From assembly GCA_036495685.1 (NCBI GenBank), contig DASXMJ010000052.1, positions 1-64,000 of the forward strand: 64,000 nt of DNA. Reading direction: 5' to 3'. The translations under genes and the position numbers were made by a program. The DNA is from Candidatus Binataceae bacterium. GTDB taxonomy: Bacteria; Desulfobacterota; Binatia; Binatales; Binataceae. Positions 27,849 through 36,953 of this stretch are shown piece by piece. The notes below the pieces were generated by a model, which did not search any database, was not told where the DNA came from, and saw nothing but the letters and a program-made list of their open reading frames with translations. How positions within the stretch are numbered: position 1 is the first letter of the stretch; each line of letters begins with the position of its first letter.

Positions 27849-28357
27849 ACATGAATGAAGACGGCGTCCTCGCTGAAACGACCCTCGCGGATATAGTTCT
27901 CTGGCACGATCTGCACCGGCTGCAGGAACGCTACGTCAGCGTCATCGATACCGACCGCCTCGAGGAATGGCCGGATCTGTTCACCGAGGACTCCGTTTAC
28001 GAAATCGTTCCTAAAGAGAACGCCGATCGCGGCTTGCCGATGGGGATCATGCACTGCTTTGGCCGCCCGATGTTGCGCGACCGGGTTATCTCGCTGCGCA
28101 AGGCTAACGTCTTCGAGCCGCACACTTACCGGCATATGACTTCCGGATTGGAATTCACCCAGATCGACATGCGGACGATCGACATGCAGTCGAACTATGT
28201 AGTCGTGCAGACCTTGACCGATGGAGAGTCGCGCGTATTCCAGGCCGGGCGGTACTTCGACCGGGTCGTGCGCACCGCAAGCGGGTGGCGTTATCAACGC
28301 AAGAGAGCAGTTTACGATACTTCACGGGTCCAGACTCTACTGGTTACTCCGGTCTGA
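27845..28357 (+). CDS. Ring-hydroxylating dioxygenase beta subunit
   Basis: A 170-residue NTF2-like fold subunit (PF00866 type) that stabilises the alpha trimer of Rieske dioxygenases. Features are an N-terminal helix LHRLQERYVSVIDTDRLEEW and the strands HMTSGLEFTQ to YVVVQTLTDGESRVFQAGRY. Its ATG overlaps the alpha stop as ATGA (27845-27848), which implies translational coupling and one-to-one subunit supply. With alpha it forms a benzoate/anthranilate-like oxygenase. Confidence 0.88.
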   Translation: MNMNEDGVLAETTLADIVLWHDLHRLQERYVSVIDTDRLEEWPDLFTEDSVYEIVPKENADRGLPMGIMHCFGRPMLRDRVISLRKANVFEPHTYRHMTSGLEFTQIDMRTIDMQSNYVVVQTLTDGESRVFQAGRYFDRVVRTASGWRYQRKRAVYDTSRVQTLLVTPV

Positions 28358-28385
28358 GGGAGTGCCCGACGCGCAGATCAAACCA

Positions 28386-29168
28386 TCAGGATTCCAGCAG
28401 ATCTGCGCGGATCGCTTCGAGGTGCGAGGACTCGATTCCCAGCACTTCGTGCATGAACGCGTCGATGCCGCCCATCTCGTCGATGGTTTCGAATACCGGA
28501 GCGAGCTGCTTCGGGGTCAGCAGGTCGTTCGGAAAGGTGGTATTGCTCTCGAGGAAGTCGGCAACGACCTGATCGCGGTCGACGCCCAGTACCTCCAGAA
28601 GCATCACGGCGCCGACCCCGGTGCGGTCGCGGCCCGCGGAACAGTGAAACAGCACGGGGTAAATGTTGCCCTCCGCCAGCAGTTTGAAGAAGCGTTGCCA
28701 GTCCTCACGAAACTGCATCACCAGTTCGAGGTGTGCGCGTCCCGGCTCACTACTGCGTCGCGTATAACCGTGTTCACTAAACCATTGATCACCGATCGGA
28801 ATGTGCTCCCATCGAACCCCGTCGCGCATCACGCGCGCGGGCGGCCCGATGTGCTTGACCTCCATTCGGCTCTGCAACGTAATCAGAGTCTTGAGCTGCA
28901 GGGTCTGGAGGGGGCTCCCGAGCGGAACCTCCGCCAGATGTGAAGAACGGTAGACATGGTTGCGTCGAACGCGTTTTCCATCCCTCACCGGATGACCGCC
29001 TAGATCGCGAAAATTTCGAGCGGCCAGCGTGCGCAGAAGGTCGAAGTCGACGACGACTTCGCGCTTGCGCGAGTCCGGTGTATCACTGCTTTGGGACAAG
29101 GGGGGATTTCCTGATCGGCATCTTACTCGTCGTGGAGAAAGCACGAAAGCCGATCGGGTAGTCTCCAA
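28386..29168 (-). CDS. Tyrosine-protein phosphatase (Y_phosphatase3 family)
   Basis: About 260 residues. The P-loop HCSAGRDRTG is the CX5R motif of dual-specificity and lipid-type phosphatases. NFRDLGG near the N-terminus and a helical GVDRDQVVADFL tail match the PF13350 group, which in bacteria includes secreted LipA/PtpB-type enzymes. Here there is no signal peptide. The first 40 residues are poor in family character; a TTG at 29168 is used because no better start is visible, so the N-terminus is uncertain. It lies convergent with the dioxygenase beta gene. Its target may be a phosphoinositide, a phosphoprotein or a small phosphoester. Confidence 0.75.
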   Translation of the reverse strand: METTRSAFVLSPRRVRCRSGNPPLSQSSDTPDSRKREVVVDFDLLRTLAARNFRDLGGHPVRDGKRVRRNHVYRSSHLAEVPLGSPLQTLQLKTLITLQSRMEVKHIGPPARVMRDGVRWEHIPIGDQWFSEHGYTRRSSEPGRAHLELVMQFREDWQRFFKLLAEGNIYPVLFHCSAGRDRTGVGAVMLLEVLGVDRDQVVADFLESNTTFPNDLLTPKQLAPVFETIDEMGGIDAFMHEVLGIESSHLEAIRADLLES

Positions 29169-29220
29169 ATTTGAGAGCTTAGGTCCTTAAAAGAATTGAT
29201 TGATGCAATAGGAGGAGAAT

Positions 29221-29686
29221 ATGCCTGGCAATCCGCTTGATGATCGGCATGCTGCAAATAGGGCGAGCGTCCGTCGTCAGTTCGAAGAGCTGTGGAACAA
29301 CGGTCGGGTTGAAATGATCGGCGCGCTCTTCGATAAGGACTTCATGAATTTCGGTAAGCAACATCAGGGATGGGCATGCGCTGGTCAAGCACATCGTCGG
29401 CGTGTGGCGCGCGGCGTTCCCTGACCTGCGCTTCGTGGTGGATTTGATGGTCACGGAAGGCGATTTGGTTATGTGCGAAGTGACCTGTCGAGGAACGCAT
29501 ATGGGGACCTTCCAACTTATTCCGCCTCTGGAAGGACCCAGTTTGCCCCCGAACGGTAAGACCTTCAAAGTCAAACACATTCATCGCTTTCGCCTAAGGG
29601 ACGGGAAAGTCATTGAGCACTTCGCCGTGCGAGACGACCTAGGTATGTTCCAACAGCTCGGCCATCTCAGCGCTCTAGCCGGGTAG
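29221..29686 (+). pseudogene. SnoaL-like polyketide-cyclase/NTF2 protein, frameshifted
   Basis: The two halves of a SnoaL-type cyclase-fold protein sit in different frames. The first (29221 on) has FEELWNNGRVEMIGALFDKDFMNFG. The second has HALVKHIVGVWRAAFPDLRF up to KHIHRFRLRDGKVIEHFAVRDD. One base has been gained or lost between about 29355 and 29370. A very good AGGAGGAG precedes the ATG, so the gene was once expressed. Such proteins are small hydrolases or isomerases of catabolic or polyketide routes. It may be a sequencing artefact. Confidence 0.75.
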
Positions 29687-29809
29687 AGTCTGTCAAATTG
29701 GGACACCGCGGCCGATCGGCAACAGCTTGGCTCTCCGTTAATCGAAAAAAGCTTTCCCCAACGCGCGAACCTAAAGAGAATCGAACCCACGGGAGATTTA
29801 TCAGCAAAG

Positions 29810-29974
29810 ATGAACTGGTTTTTGCGTCGTGGTTTCGAAGCGGTGACCATCGAAGATTTTACCACCTCGCGGCTGTCGCCGAGCGCCCTTCCCTCCGCTT
29901 TGCTCAAACGAAATTGTCTGCCTGGTGGCCGCGAAGTTCCAACCTCGGCATCCAGCGCCGGGTCGACTACCTAG
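29810..29974 (+). pseudogene. Possible TetR N-terminal HTH remnant
   Basis: A short plus-strand frame contains FLRRGFEAVTIEDFTTSRLS, like the TetR HTH pattern LFxERGFEAVTVEDIAxxxGVS, then loses similarity and stops. It overlaps the 3' end of the ABC gene on the other strand. The TetR link rests on about 20 residues, so it is weak. Confidence 0.25.
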
Positions 29975-31983
29975 GCGCGAATCTCTGATTCAGTCGCCGC
30001 CAGGTAAGCGCGGTACGACGAGGAAGACTCCAATAGCTGGGCGTGGGTTCCAGACGCCTCGAGAGTGCCCTCGTGTACGAACAGAACGCGATCACAGGCC
30101 GCGAGAGTACTCGCCCGGTGAGCGACAACTATTACGATCCGGGTGCGCGCCAAGTCGCACAGCATCCCGATCAGGTTAGCTTCGCTCAACGAGTCGAGCG
30201 GCGCCGTGGGCTCATCCAAAACCAGTACCCCGGGACGGGCGAGCAGGGCGCGGGCGATCGCTATTCGCTGCTTCTGGCCGACTGAAAGGCGCGTTCCACG
30301 CCGCCCCAGCATCGTGGCGTACCCGTCGGGCAACCTTTCTATGAATTCCGCGGCACCGGCCATCGTTGCCGCCGCGTGAATCTGCTCCACGGTGGCGTCG
30401 AGCCGTCCGTATCGGATGTTGTCTTCTATGGTCGCTGAAAACAGCGCCTCCTGCTGAAAAACGAACCCCACCTGACTTCGAAGTGATGCGGCTGCCCGTC
30501 CGTCGCTGTCGATACCGTTGACTACGAGGTGTCCGTCAAGTGGTGGCAGGAAACCGGGCAGCGCCAGTATCAAGGTGGTTTTTCCGGCTCCGCTGGGGCC
30601 CGCCAGCGCAACCATTTCTCCGCGCTTGAGCTGAAAGGAAATTGAGCTGAGCACCGGAGCGTTACGGGTGTAGCCCACGCTCACGTCGCGTAGAGCGAGC
30701 GAATCGATCGAGCCGACATCAGTTGCACCTATTTCAACCGACCGATTCGCTTCCAGACGGTCCAGCACGCTGTGAATTCGCCGCAAACCTGCCGCCGGGA
30801 GTTGCATTGCCGCCCAGGTATTGCCCAGCGTGGTCATTGGAAACGCAAGGAGCGCACCATACCCCCCCAACAGAACTATGTCGCCCAGCGTCATGCTGCC
30901 TGCGATTACCTCCTTCATCGCATGATAGAGCGCCGTGTACATGAGGAGCCCAACCATGGGCGCGAGTACCAGGACGAGCGCCAGAACAATTCCGAGCATT
31001 CTTAGAGTGGATCGAAACGAGCCCCAGCTCGCGGAGTCTATCGACTCCGATTCCCGGGCCTCCTGTCCAAAGGCCTTGATCAGCTGCACTTGTGAAAGGC
31101 GCTCTTCGAATGCCGCCATTACGTTACTGCCGCGCTCGCGCATTTCCTGGCTCTGGTCGCGCAGAAGCCGACCAAAGAGGGTGGTGCAAATCGCGAAGAT
31201 TGGCAGACACAGCGCGGCGAGTATCGGGATGAGCGGTTCCTTGGGAAATTCCGCCCACAGCACGGCGAGCGCCAGGATGAACATGACGACCGACGTGATG
31301 GGCGCTAACACGCCGCGGTAAAACACGGCGCTTACCGCCGCAGAATCGTGCATTACCCGGAAGACCGCATCGCCGATCTTTTGATCGGAATACATGCCCA
31401 GGGGCGAATCCAAGAATGCCTGGTAGACCGCAACGCGAACCGCCTGGGTAATGCGCTGCGTCAGATCGAGCGTGACGTGGGTCTCCAGGTAGCCGAATAG
31501 CCCGTTCCAGAGACTCCACCCGTCATTGGCATCGTTCTGGGTAAAGCCAGCCTGGTCGAGACCACCGCTCTGTACGTCAGTGCCCAGCGCGACGGCGCGG
31601 TCGGCGACCATCCCCACCAGCAGCGCCGCGACGGCGAGGAAACCCATGACCACCAGCAGAATTCTGGCCGGTTCCGTCCCGGCCAGCGGAAGAATCAAAA
31701 AGCCAGGAATGCCGGTCAGCGGATGGCGGTCCAGCACATTGTCGATCACAATCTTGAGTGGCCACGGAGTCACCAAAAAAAACGCCAGCGACCCGATGGC
31801 GAGCAGCGCCTTGAGCCAGACCAGCCGGCGCAAGTCGCGGATGAAGCGCCAGCTCCAAACGAAGAGATGCCATACTTCGCCGGGCTTCAGCGGCCGTTGC
31901 TCTTCGGAATAAAGAAGGTTCGCGCGCGCGTCGATGGCCGCGCCATTGGCATGAGTGGGTGGATTTTGAGCGGTCGAGCCCAT
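29971..31983 (-). CDS. ABC exporter subunit, fused membrane and ATPase domains (second)
   Basis: About 670 residues: a six-helix exporter membrane domain, then an ATPase domain. ATPase marks are Walker A GPSGAGKTT, the signature LSVGQKQRIAIARAL, Walker B LVLDEPTAPLDS with the catalytic Glu, and the H-loop VAHRAS, all intact. It is the partner of the exporter subunit just upstream, which ends four bases before its ATG (31983). The pair would form a heterodimeric type IV exporter of the MsbA/LmrA class. The cargo is unknown. The preceding small exported protein may be part of the same unit. Confidence 0.85.
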   Translation of the reverse strand: MGSTAQNPPTHANGAAIDARANLLYSEEQRPLKPGEVWHLFVWSWRFIRDLRRLVWLKALLAIGSLAFFLVTPWPLKIVIDNVLDRHPLTGIPGFLILPLAGTEPARILLVVMGFLAVAALLVGMVADRAVALGTDVQSGGLDQAGFTQNDANDGWSLWNGLFGYLETHVTLDLTQRITQAVRVAVYQAFLDSPLGMYSDQKIGDAVFRVMHDSAAVSAVFYRGVLAPITSVVMFILALAVLWAEFPKEPLIPILAALCLPIFAICTTLFGRLLRDQSQEMRERGSNVMAAFEERLSQVQLIKAFGQEARESESIDSASWGSFRSTLRMLGIVLALVLVLAPMVGLLMYTALYHAMKEVIAGSMTLGDIVLLGGYGALLAFPMTTLGNTWAAMQLPAAGLRRIHSVLDRLEANRSVEIGATDVGSIDSLALRDVSVGYTRNAPVLSSISFQLKRGEMVALAGPSGAGKTTLILALPGFLPPLDGHLVVNGIDSDGRAAASLRSQVGFVFQQEALFSATIEDNIRYGRLDATVEQIHAAATMAGAAEFIERLPDGYATMLGRRGTRLSVGQKQRIAIARALLARPGVLVLDEPTAPLDSLSEANLIGMLCDLARTRIVIVVAHRASTLAACDRVLFVHEGTLEASGTHAQLLESSSSYRAYLAATESEIRA

Positions 31984-31987
31984 CGAA

Positions 31988-33850
31988 TCACCTGCCGCCG
32001 GCTTCCTGCACAGCCAAGTCGCCGCGCAGTTCAAGCTTGCCCCCGTCGACTCCATAGATTCGGTCGGCCTTGGACGCGCTGCCACGCCGATGCGTCACCA
32101 GGATGACCAGTCGTCGCGCGGGCGCTTCGGCGAGCCAGCTGCGGATTCCTGCCATTACGATTTCCTCGGTCTGGCCATCGAGCGCGGAGGTAGGTTCGTC
32201 CAGTAGCAGGATCGGAGCGTCGCGTAGCAGCGCGCGAGCCAGACCGATCCGCTGAGCCTGACCGGCGGAGAGCTTGGCGCCTTTTTCCCCGAGCATGGTG
32301 TCCAGCCCCGCAGGAAGCGAGCGGACAAAATCCAGCAGCCCGGCGCGCCTAATGGCGATACTCAACTCGGCATCCGACGCCTGCGGGCGGCCGTAGGCGA
32401 TATTGTCGCGAAGCGTCGCGGTAAAGAGCGGATTCTCCTGCAGTGCGACCGAGAGCATCGATCGCCACGCCGCCAGATCGAATTGCTCGATCGGCACTCC
32501 GTTGAAGAGGATCCGTCCCGAGTCCGGGTCGAAGAAACGAAGCAAAAGCCCGAGGATTGTGGTCTTGCCCGATCCACTGGCTCCGGCGAAAGCCGTCAGT
32601 TGGCCCACCCGGGCTTCGAACCAGACTTGGTTCAACACCTGTGACCGCGACTCGTAGCCGAAGTTTACTGCCTCGAACGCGATCGATTCGACCGATCTTC
32701 TCGGCACCAATGATCCGCTCCTGACCTGTTCCGCTGCCGGCATCGTCAGCATCTCGAGCACCCGCGAAATCGCGACGCTGACATCCTGCAAGCTGCCCCA
32801 GGTGTCGGCGAGGTGTCGCGCGCCCGCGCTCATCCACCCGAAAACGGCCAGCGACGATTGGAACAAGCCCAGCGAAGCGGCGGTCATCGCCACTCCCGCA
32901 TATCCTCCAAGCAGGACACGGCGAGCGCCGAAGTACGCCGCGGCTACATACGCCAGGCCGCGGACCGTGTTGGTGGCCACCCGGTAACGCGCGAGCATCA
33001 GGCGCGCGCGGCGCGCGGCGAGAAACGCGTCCCAATTGTCGCGCGCATATCGTTCGGTCTCGAACTCTTCGCGTTCGAAGGCCTTTACTGCCTTGATGGA
33101 CGCAAGGGTTTCCTCGATACGCGTGGTCGCGGCCGCGGCCGTCTCACGCTCGGCGATGAAGGCGCGTCGTAGCGCGGTCCCGTAAAGCACGGCGAGTAGC
33201 AAATCCAGCGGCAATACCGCCACCGCGATGAGCGCCATCGCCCGGTTGAAGAGCACCAGGAACCCCAGAGTTCCGATCGCAAGCGGAATCCACCGGATCG
33301 GCTGAATGATCAGGCCGTCGACGACCTGCGGAATCGCGGCCGAATCCTGGAACATCCGGAAAATTGCGTCGCCGATCTTTTCTTCGCCGTGGAAACGAAT
33401 CGAGAGTTGCTGCATCCGGGAATACAGGTTGACGCGGAATAGATTGGACATGCGCTGCAGGATCCATACGGCGTAGGCGAGGATCACGGCGTTGATGGGA
33501 ACGATCAGCATCGTAGCTGCGCCGCCCACCAGGCAGGCACGCCATAAGATCAGCTCGCGGCTCGCATCCAGGGAAACGTGCAGCAAGCGCGCCTCGCCCG
33601 GCCGCAGCGCTTGTCCATTGGCGACAACGTCAAAGAAGATACGAATCAGATCGAGAACCGTCAGACCCACTGGCAACGCCAGCAGCATCAGCAGGAACAG
33701 AAACAGCAGGTGGCGCCGGTAGGGCCGGATAAAGGGCCACGTGCGTGCGGCCAACGCGAAAACGTCGCGCGCACGCAGCGCACGCGCGTGCGGAAAGACG
33801 AGCTCGGACGCGAGCGGAGCGGAAAAAACACGCTCTGGCGCTGCGCTCAA
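31988..33850 (-). CDS. ABC exporter subunit, fused membrane and ATPase domains (first)
   Basis: A 620-residue exporter half with membrane helices in residues 40-330 and an ATPase domain from about 370. It has Walker A GASGSGKTT, the signature LSAGQAQRIGLARAL, Walker B ILLLDEPTSALD and the His-loop VTHRRG, all complete. The TTG at 33850 overlaps the upstream gene's stop (TTGA), indicating coupling with the small exported protein; no ATG fits. Followed by the second subunit with a four-base gap. Substrate unknown; relatives export lipids, peptides or drugs. Confidence 0.85.
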   Translation of the reverse strand: MSAAPERVFSAPLASELVFPHARALRARDVFALAARTWPFIRPYRRHLLFLFLLMLLALPVGLTVLDLIRIFFDVVANGQALRPGEARLLHVSLDASRELILWRACLVGGAATMLIVPINAVILAYAVWILQRMSNLFRVNLYSRMQQLSIRFHGEEKIGDAIFRMFQDSAAIPQVVDGLIIQPIRWIPLAIGTLGFLVLFNRAMALIAVAVLPLDLLLAVLYGTALRRAFIAERETAAAATTRIEETLASIKAVKAFEREEFETERYARDNWDAFLAARRARLMLARYRVATNTVRGLAYVAAAYFGARRVLLGGYAGVAMTAASLGLFQSSLAVFGWMSAGARHLADTWGSLQDVSVAISRVLEMLTMPAAEQVRSGSLVPRRSVESIAFEAVNFGYESRSQVLNQVWFEARVGQLTAFAGASGSGKTTILGLLLRFFDPDSGRILFNGVPIEQFDLAAWRSMLSVALQENPLFTATLRDNIAYGRPQASDAELSIAIRRAGLLDFVRSLPAGLDTMLGEKGAKLSAGQAQRIGLARALLRDAPILLLDEPTSALDGQTEEIVMAGIRSWLAEAPARRLVILVTHRRGSASKADRIYGVDGGKLELRGDLAVQEAGGR

Positions 33851-34335
33851 TGACTTTCCTTTGATGGTCCGCCTGCGACCGCGACCAGATCCTGTTCGAG
33901 ACTACCTTTGGAGACGCAGTCGATGGTCGCTTCCTGGCTACCGAGCCCGTAGTTGCCCTGGAAATCGGCGCTCACGGTGACAAACGCCGACTGATTGCCG
34001 GCCTTTTGAAGCTGGACCGTCACGGTCACCGTTCCATCCTCGAATTGATAAATCATTTGCGGGGCCGAAGTCTTGCAGAACGCCCACGTATTCCAGTTCT
34101 CGCCGTCAATGCCAGAGCGCGTCGCGATCAGAGTCCATGACTTGTCGTCAGCACTGGTGAGCCGAAAGCCGCTCAGGGAAGAATCGTTGAAGTAATGCTT
34201 GAGTGTGCCGAAGACTTGATCGACTGGATGCTCCACGCGCTCCGATCGCGAGATGATCCTGGGAGTTTCAATCCCGAAAGCTGGGAAGGCAGTCATTACC
34301 AGTAAGAGGGATATGACAATCGACCGGTTCCGCAT
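33847..34335 (-). CDS. Exported protein of unknown function in ABC operon
   Basis: 162 residues starting with a classic signal peptide (VISLLLVMTAFPAFG). The mature part is a small beta-rich protein (YQFEDGTVTVTVQLQKAG) with two Cys. I recognise no family. Its stop overlaps the TTG start of the first ABC exporter gene, so it is probably translated with the exporter and may act in the periplasm with it, for example in substrate capture. That role is inference. Confidence 0.65.
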   Translation of the reverse strand: MRNRSIVISLLLVMTAFPAFGIETPRIISRSERVEHPVDQVFGTLKHYFNDSSLSGFRLTSADDKSWTLIATRSGIDGENWNTWAFCKTSAPQMIYQFEDGTVTVTVQLQKAGNQSAFVTVSADFQGNYGLGSQEATIDCVSKGSLEQDLVAVAGGPSKESH

Positions 34336-34458
34336 CGCGAGCTCCGCAGCCAGGTGTTCGACTTTCTCCAGCGATGATAACGGTGGGCGAAGTGGCTGGT
34401 AAAGCCGGAGCCGTGGTAGGTTTCGCGGCGATCCTACAGAAGCGCGAGGACTAACCGC

Positions 34459-35265
34459 ATGCCATCACTTTTGTTCGAGAAACGCGACCACGTCGCTTAC
34501 ATCACTTTCAACCGCCCGCAAGTGCACAATTCGTTCAATCCGGAAACCATCGTGCGGCTCTCGGAGGCGTGGGAGGAGATTAATCGCGACGCGGAAATTC
34601 GCGTAACCATCATAACCGGCGCGGGCGAGGTTGCGTTTTCAGCGGGAGCCGACCTGGGCCGCCTGATTCCCTTGTTTACCGGGGCGCGAAAACCGGACGA
34701 CGAATGGGATCGGCGCCTGCTGGCCAATCGACGTTTCAGCGCGATGGCCCTGCTGCGCAACTACGACGTCGACAAACCCATAGTGGCCGCGATCAATGGC
34801 TTTTGCATCGCCGGCGGAATGGAACTCATTCAGGCCACCGATCTTCGGGTCGCCTCCGAGAACGCTAGCTTCGGATTGCAGGAAGTCAAATGGGCCATCA
34901 TTCCCGCGGCTGGCTCGCTCGCGCGCCTGCAAAGGCAGATTCCGTATTGCAAGGCGATGGAGATTCTGCTGACCGGCAACCGGATCGACGCGCAGGAAGC
35001 TTGGCGCCTCGGGCTCGTCAACTACGTCGTTCCGCAATCGCAGCTTCTCGAAAAAGCGCAAGAGTTGGCGGAAACCATCGCAGCTAACGGGCCAATCGCC
35101 TTGCGCAAGATCAAAGAAGCGGTGCGTCGCACTTCGGGCCGCCCCCTGGAAGAAGCATTTGCAATCGAAAACGAATGTGCTCGCGAGGTGATACGATCTG
35201 AGGACGCAAAGGAAGGACCCCGCGCCTTCATGGAAAAGCGCAAACCCAACTACCAGGGGAAGTGA
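34459..35265 (+). CDS. Enoyl-CoA hydratase/isomerase family protein
   Basis: A 268-residue crotonase. Both usual acids are present: Glu in AGGMELIQATD and Glu in FGLQEVKWAIIPAAG. The oxyanion loop is GAGEVAFSAGADLGRL. The C-terminus ends with FMEKRKPNYQGK, as in many hydratases. Substrate unknown; it stands near the cupin gene (start six bases after the stop) and the F420-type oxidoreductase, suggesting a dedicated catabolic step. Confidence 0.87.
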   Translation: MPSLLFEKRDHVAYITFNRPQVHNSFNPETIVRLSEAWEEINRDAEIRVTIITGAGEVAFSAGADLGRLIPLFTGARKPDDEWDRRLLANRRFSAMALLRNYDVDKPIVAAINGFCIAGGMELIQATDLRVASENASFGLQEVKWAIIPAAGSLARLQRQIPYCKAMEILLTGNRIDAQEAWRLGLVNYVVPQSQLLEKAQELAETIAANGPIALRKIKEAVRRTSGRPLEEAFAIENECAREVIRSEDAKEGPRAFMEKRKPNYQGK

Positions 35266-35270
35266 CCAGT

Positions 35271-35657
35271 ATGAGTAAGATCAGGCGCGTCGACACATCG
35301 GGATATTCTGTGACCATATCCCGCGACCTGGAGATGGCGGCCATCAAGAATCGGCCGGGACCGCCGGTCCGCATCGACGGGCTCACAGTCGGGTTCGTGA
35401 ACATGACCCGTGATGCGCCGCATCGAGGGGAACTCCATTCCGACGGCGACGAACTGCTATACGTGATTTCGGGCCGCGTCAGAGTTACCGCTGAATCCAC
35501 GCCAAACGAGGTCTGCGAGTTGGGCGCGGGCGAATGCTGTATCGTACCGAAAGATGAATGGCATCGGCTGCACCTGCTTGAGCCCACCCAGCTACTCCAC
35601 ATCACACCCGGCCCCCACGGCGATCATCGACCCTTGGGTGGTACGCAGGACACTTAG
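35271..35657 (+). CDS. Cupin-domain protein
   Basis: A 128-residue single-cupin protein. Motif 1 is visible as HRGELHSDGDELLYVISG and motif 2 around VPKDEWHRLHL, giving the His/Glu metal ligands. Cupins bind metals and act as dioxygenases, isomerases or sensors. The ATG at 35271 is favoured by AGGGGAAG upstream; a GTG at 35262 also overlaps the previous stop. It is transcribed with the crotonase. It might process an acyl or aromatic intermediate. Confidence 0.8.
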   Translation: MSKIRRVDTSGYSVTISRDLEMAAIKNRPGPPVRIDGLTVGFVNMTRDAPHRGELHSDGDELLYVISGRVRVTAESTPNEVCELGAGECCIVPKDEWHRLHLLEPTQLLHITPGPHGDHRPLGGTQDT

Positions 35658-35672
35658 CACTCCGATTAAATT

Positions 35673-36677
35673 CTAGACGCTAGCCAGCTCGCGCATGGTG
35701 GTGACGTAATCGCGCGCGTAAGTTGCCGCTGGTCCGATCGGAAAGACCACCGGGTGAGTCACTCCCGCCGCGCGGAAACGCGCGACGAATTCTCGGCAGA
35801 CTTTGGGAGGACCGAAAGCAGCGATCTTGCGTGCCGATGCGTCGCTGATTGCACGGGGGGCTTCCTCCCGCTTTCCCTGCTGCCATAGGCGGCGAAGTTC
35901 CACAAATTCGTCGCCAAGTCCGTAGCGGGCGAACATTTTGTTGTAGCTGTCGACGAATGCGTAGCTCGCGAGCTCCCGCTTGAACGAATCAACCGCCTTG
36001 TCCTCGTCGGGGCTGGTGCACATCCGGATATAGATCCCGATGTCTATCGAGGCAGGGTCGCGCCCCGCGGTGCGTGCTCCCTCGTAAATTTCCTTGACCA
36101 TTGGCGCGACGGCTTCCGGCGGCGAATAGTTCATCAAGACGCCGTCAGCGATCTCACCGGCTAGCCGCAGCATCGGAGTGTTGAGCACACCCATGAAAAT
36201 GCGGGGAGGGCGGGGCGCGGTGCTACGCATCCCGAGCCGGAAGTCGCTTTTGTAGACCTTGCCATCAAGCTTGGATCGCCCTTCGCTGAAGAGTTGGCGC
36301 ATGATGGTCGCGCACTCCCGCATAGCTGTGACCGGCTTGCGATACGACGCGCCGTGCCATCGCTCAACGATGATCGGGCTCGAGACTCCGAGCCCGGCGA
36401 TCGCGCGGCCCTGGGAATATTCGTTGATCGTAAGAAAGCTCATCGCCATAGCGCCCGGAGTGCGTATCTGGATCGGGATGACTCCGGTGGCAAGGTCAGG
36501 CTTGGTGGTGTTAAGCGCGAGCGCACCCAGGCTGACCAGCGCATCGGGTCCCGAAACTTCGGCGACCCACAGTGAAGAATAGCCAAGGTCTTCAGCTTCT
36601 TTCGCAAGCGCAAGGCGCTCCCGGATCGGGCCGGAACCAAGCGAGATCTGTAGTCCAAGCTTGTGTGGTTCACTCAT
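35673..36677 (-). CDS. LLM-class F420/FMN-dependent oxidoreductase
   Basis: A 334-residue luciferase-like TIM-barrel flavoenzyme, of the group that uses F420H2 or FMNH2. Segments typical of the family are LGLQISLGSGPIRERLALAK at the N-terminus, GYSSLWVAEVSGPDALVSLG, and EYSQGRAIAGLGVSSP in the middle. Relatives reduce methylenetetrahydromethanopterin or act on various secondary metabolites and ring compounds. Lies convergent with the cupin gene. Whether it uses F420 or FMN cannot be told without a model; no F420 synthesis gene is in this window. Confidence 0.85.
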   Translation of the reverse strand: MSEPHKLGLQISLGSGPIRERLALAKEAEDLGYSSLWVAEVSGPDALVSLGALALNTTKPDLATGVIPIQIRTPGAMAMSFLTINEYSQGRAIAGLGVSSPIIVERWHGASYRKPVTAMRECATIMRQLFSEGRSKLDGKVYKSDFRLGMRSTAPRPPRIFMGVLNTPMLRLAGEIADGVLMNYSPPEAVAPMVKEIYEGARTAGRDPASIDIGIYIRMCTSPDEDKAVDSFKRELASYAFVDSYNKMFARYGLGDEFVELRRLWQQGKREEAPRAISDASARKIAAFGPPKVCREFVARFRAAGVTHPVVFPIGPAATYARDYVTTMRELASV

Positions 36678-36953
36678 GTCATGTTCTTAACACATGGCAC
36701 TAAAACGAACAGACCCTAGTCCGTAGCGCAGAGCGCTGTCTTTCTGCCAAGCGGAGGATCTCGAACTCGGCGAGCGCCGACAAACAAGAGCGACAAGATC
36801 GGGCGTGGATGCGATTCCCGGGCGCCGCGGAAAGATGCCCCGACGCGCTGGGCGTTAGCTTAAAAAAAACACCACTTAGTTGAGTGAAATGAGGCTCGGG
36901 TTGTGGCCGTGAGTTCAACCTCTGTAAATTCGAAGCGCTGGGAGGCGGATGCA

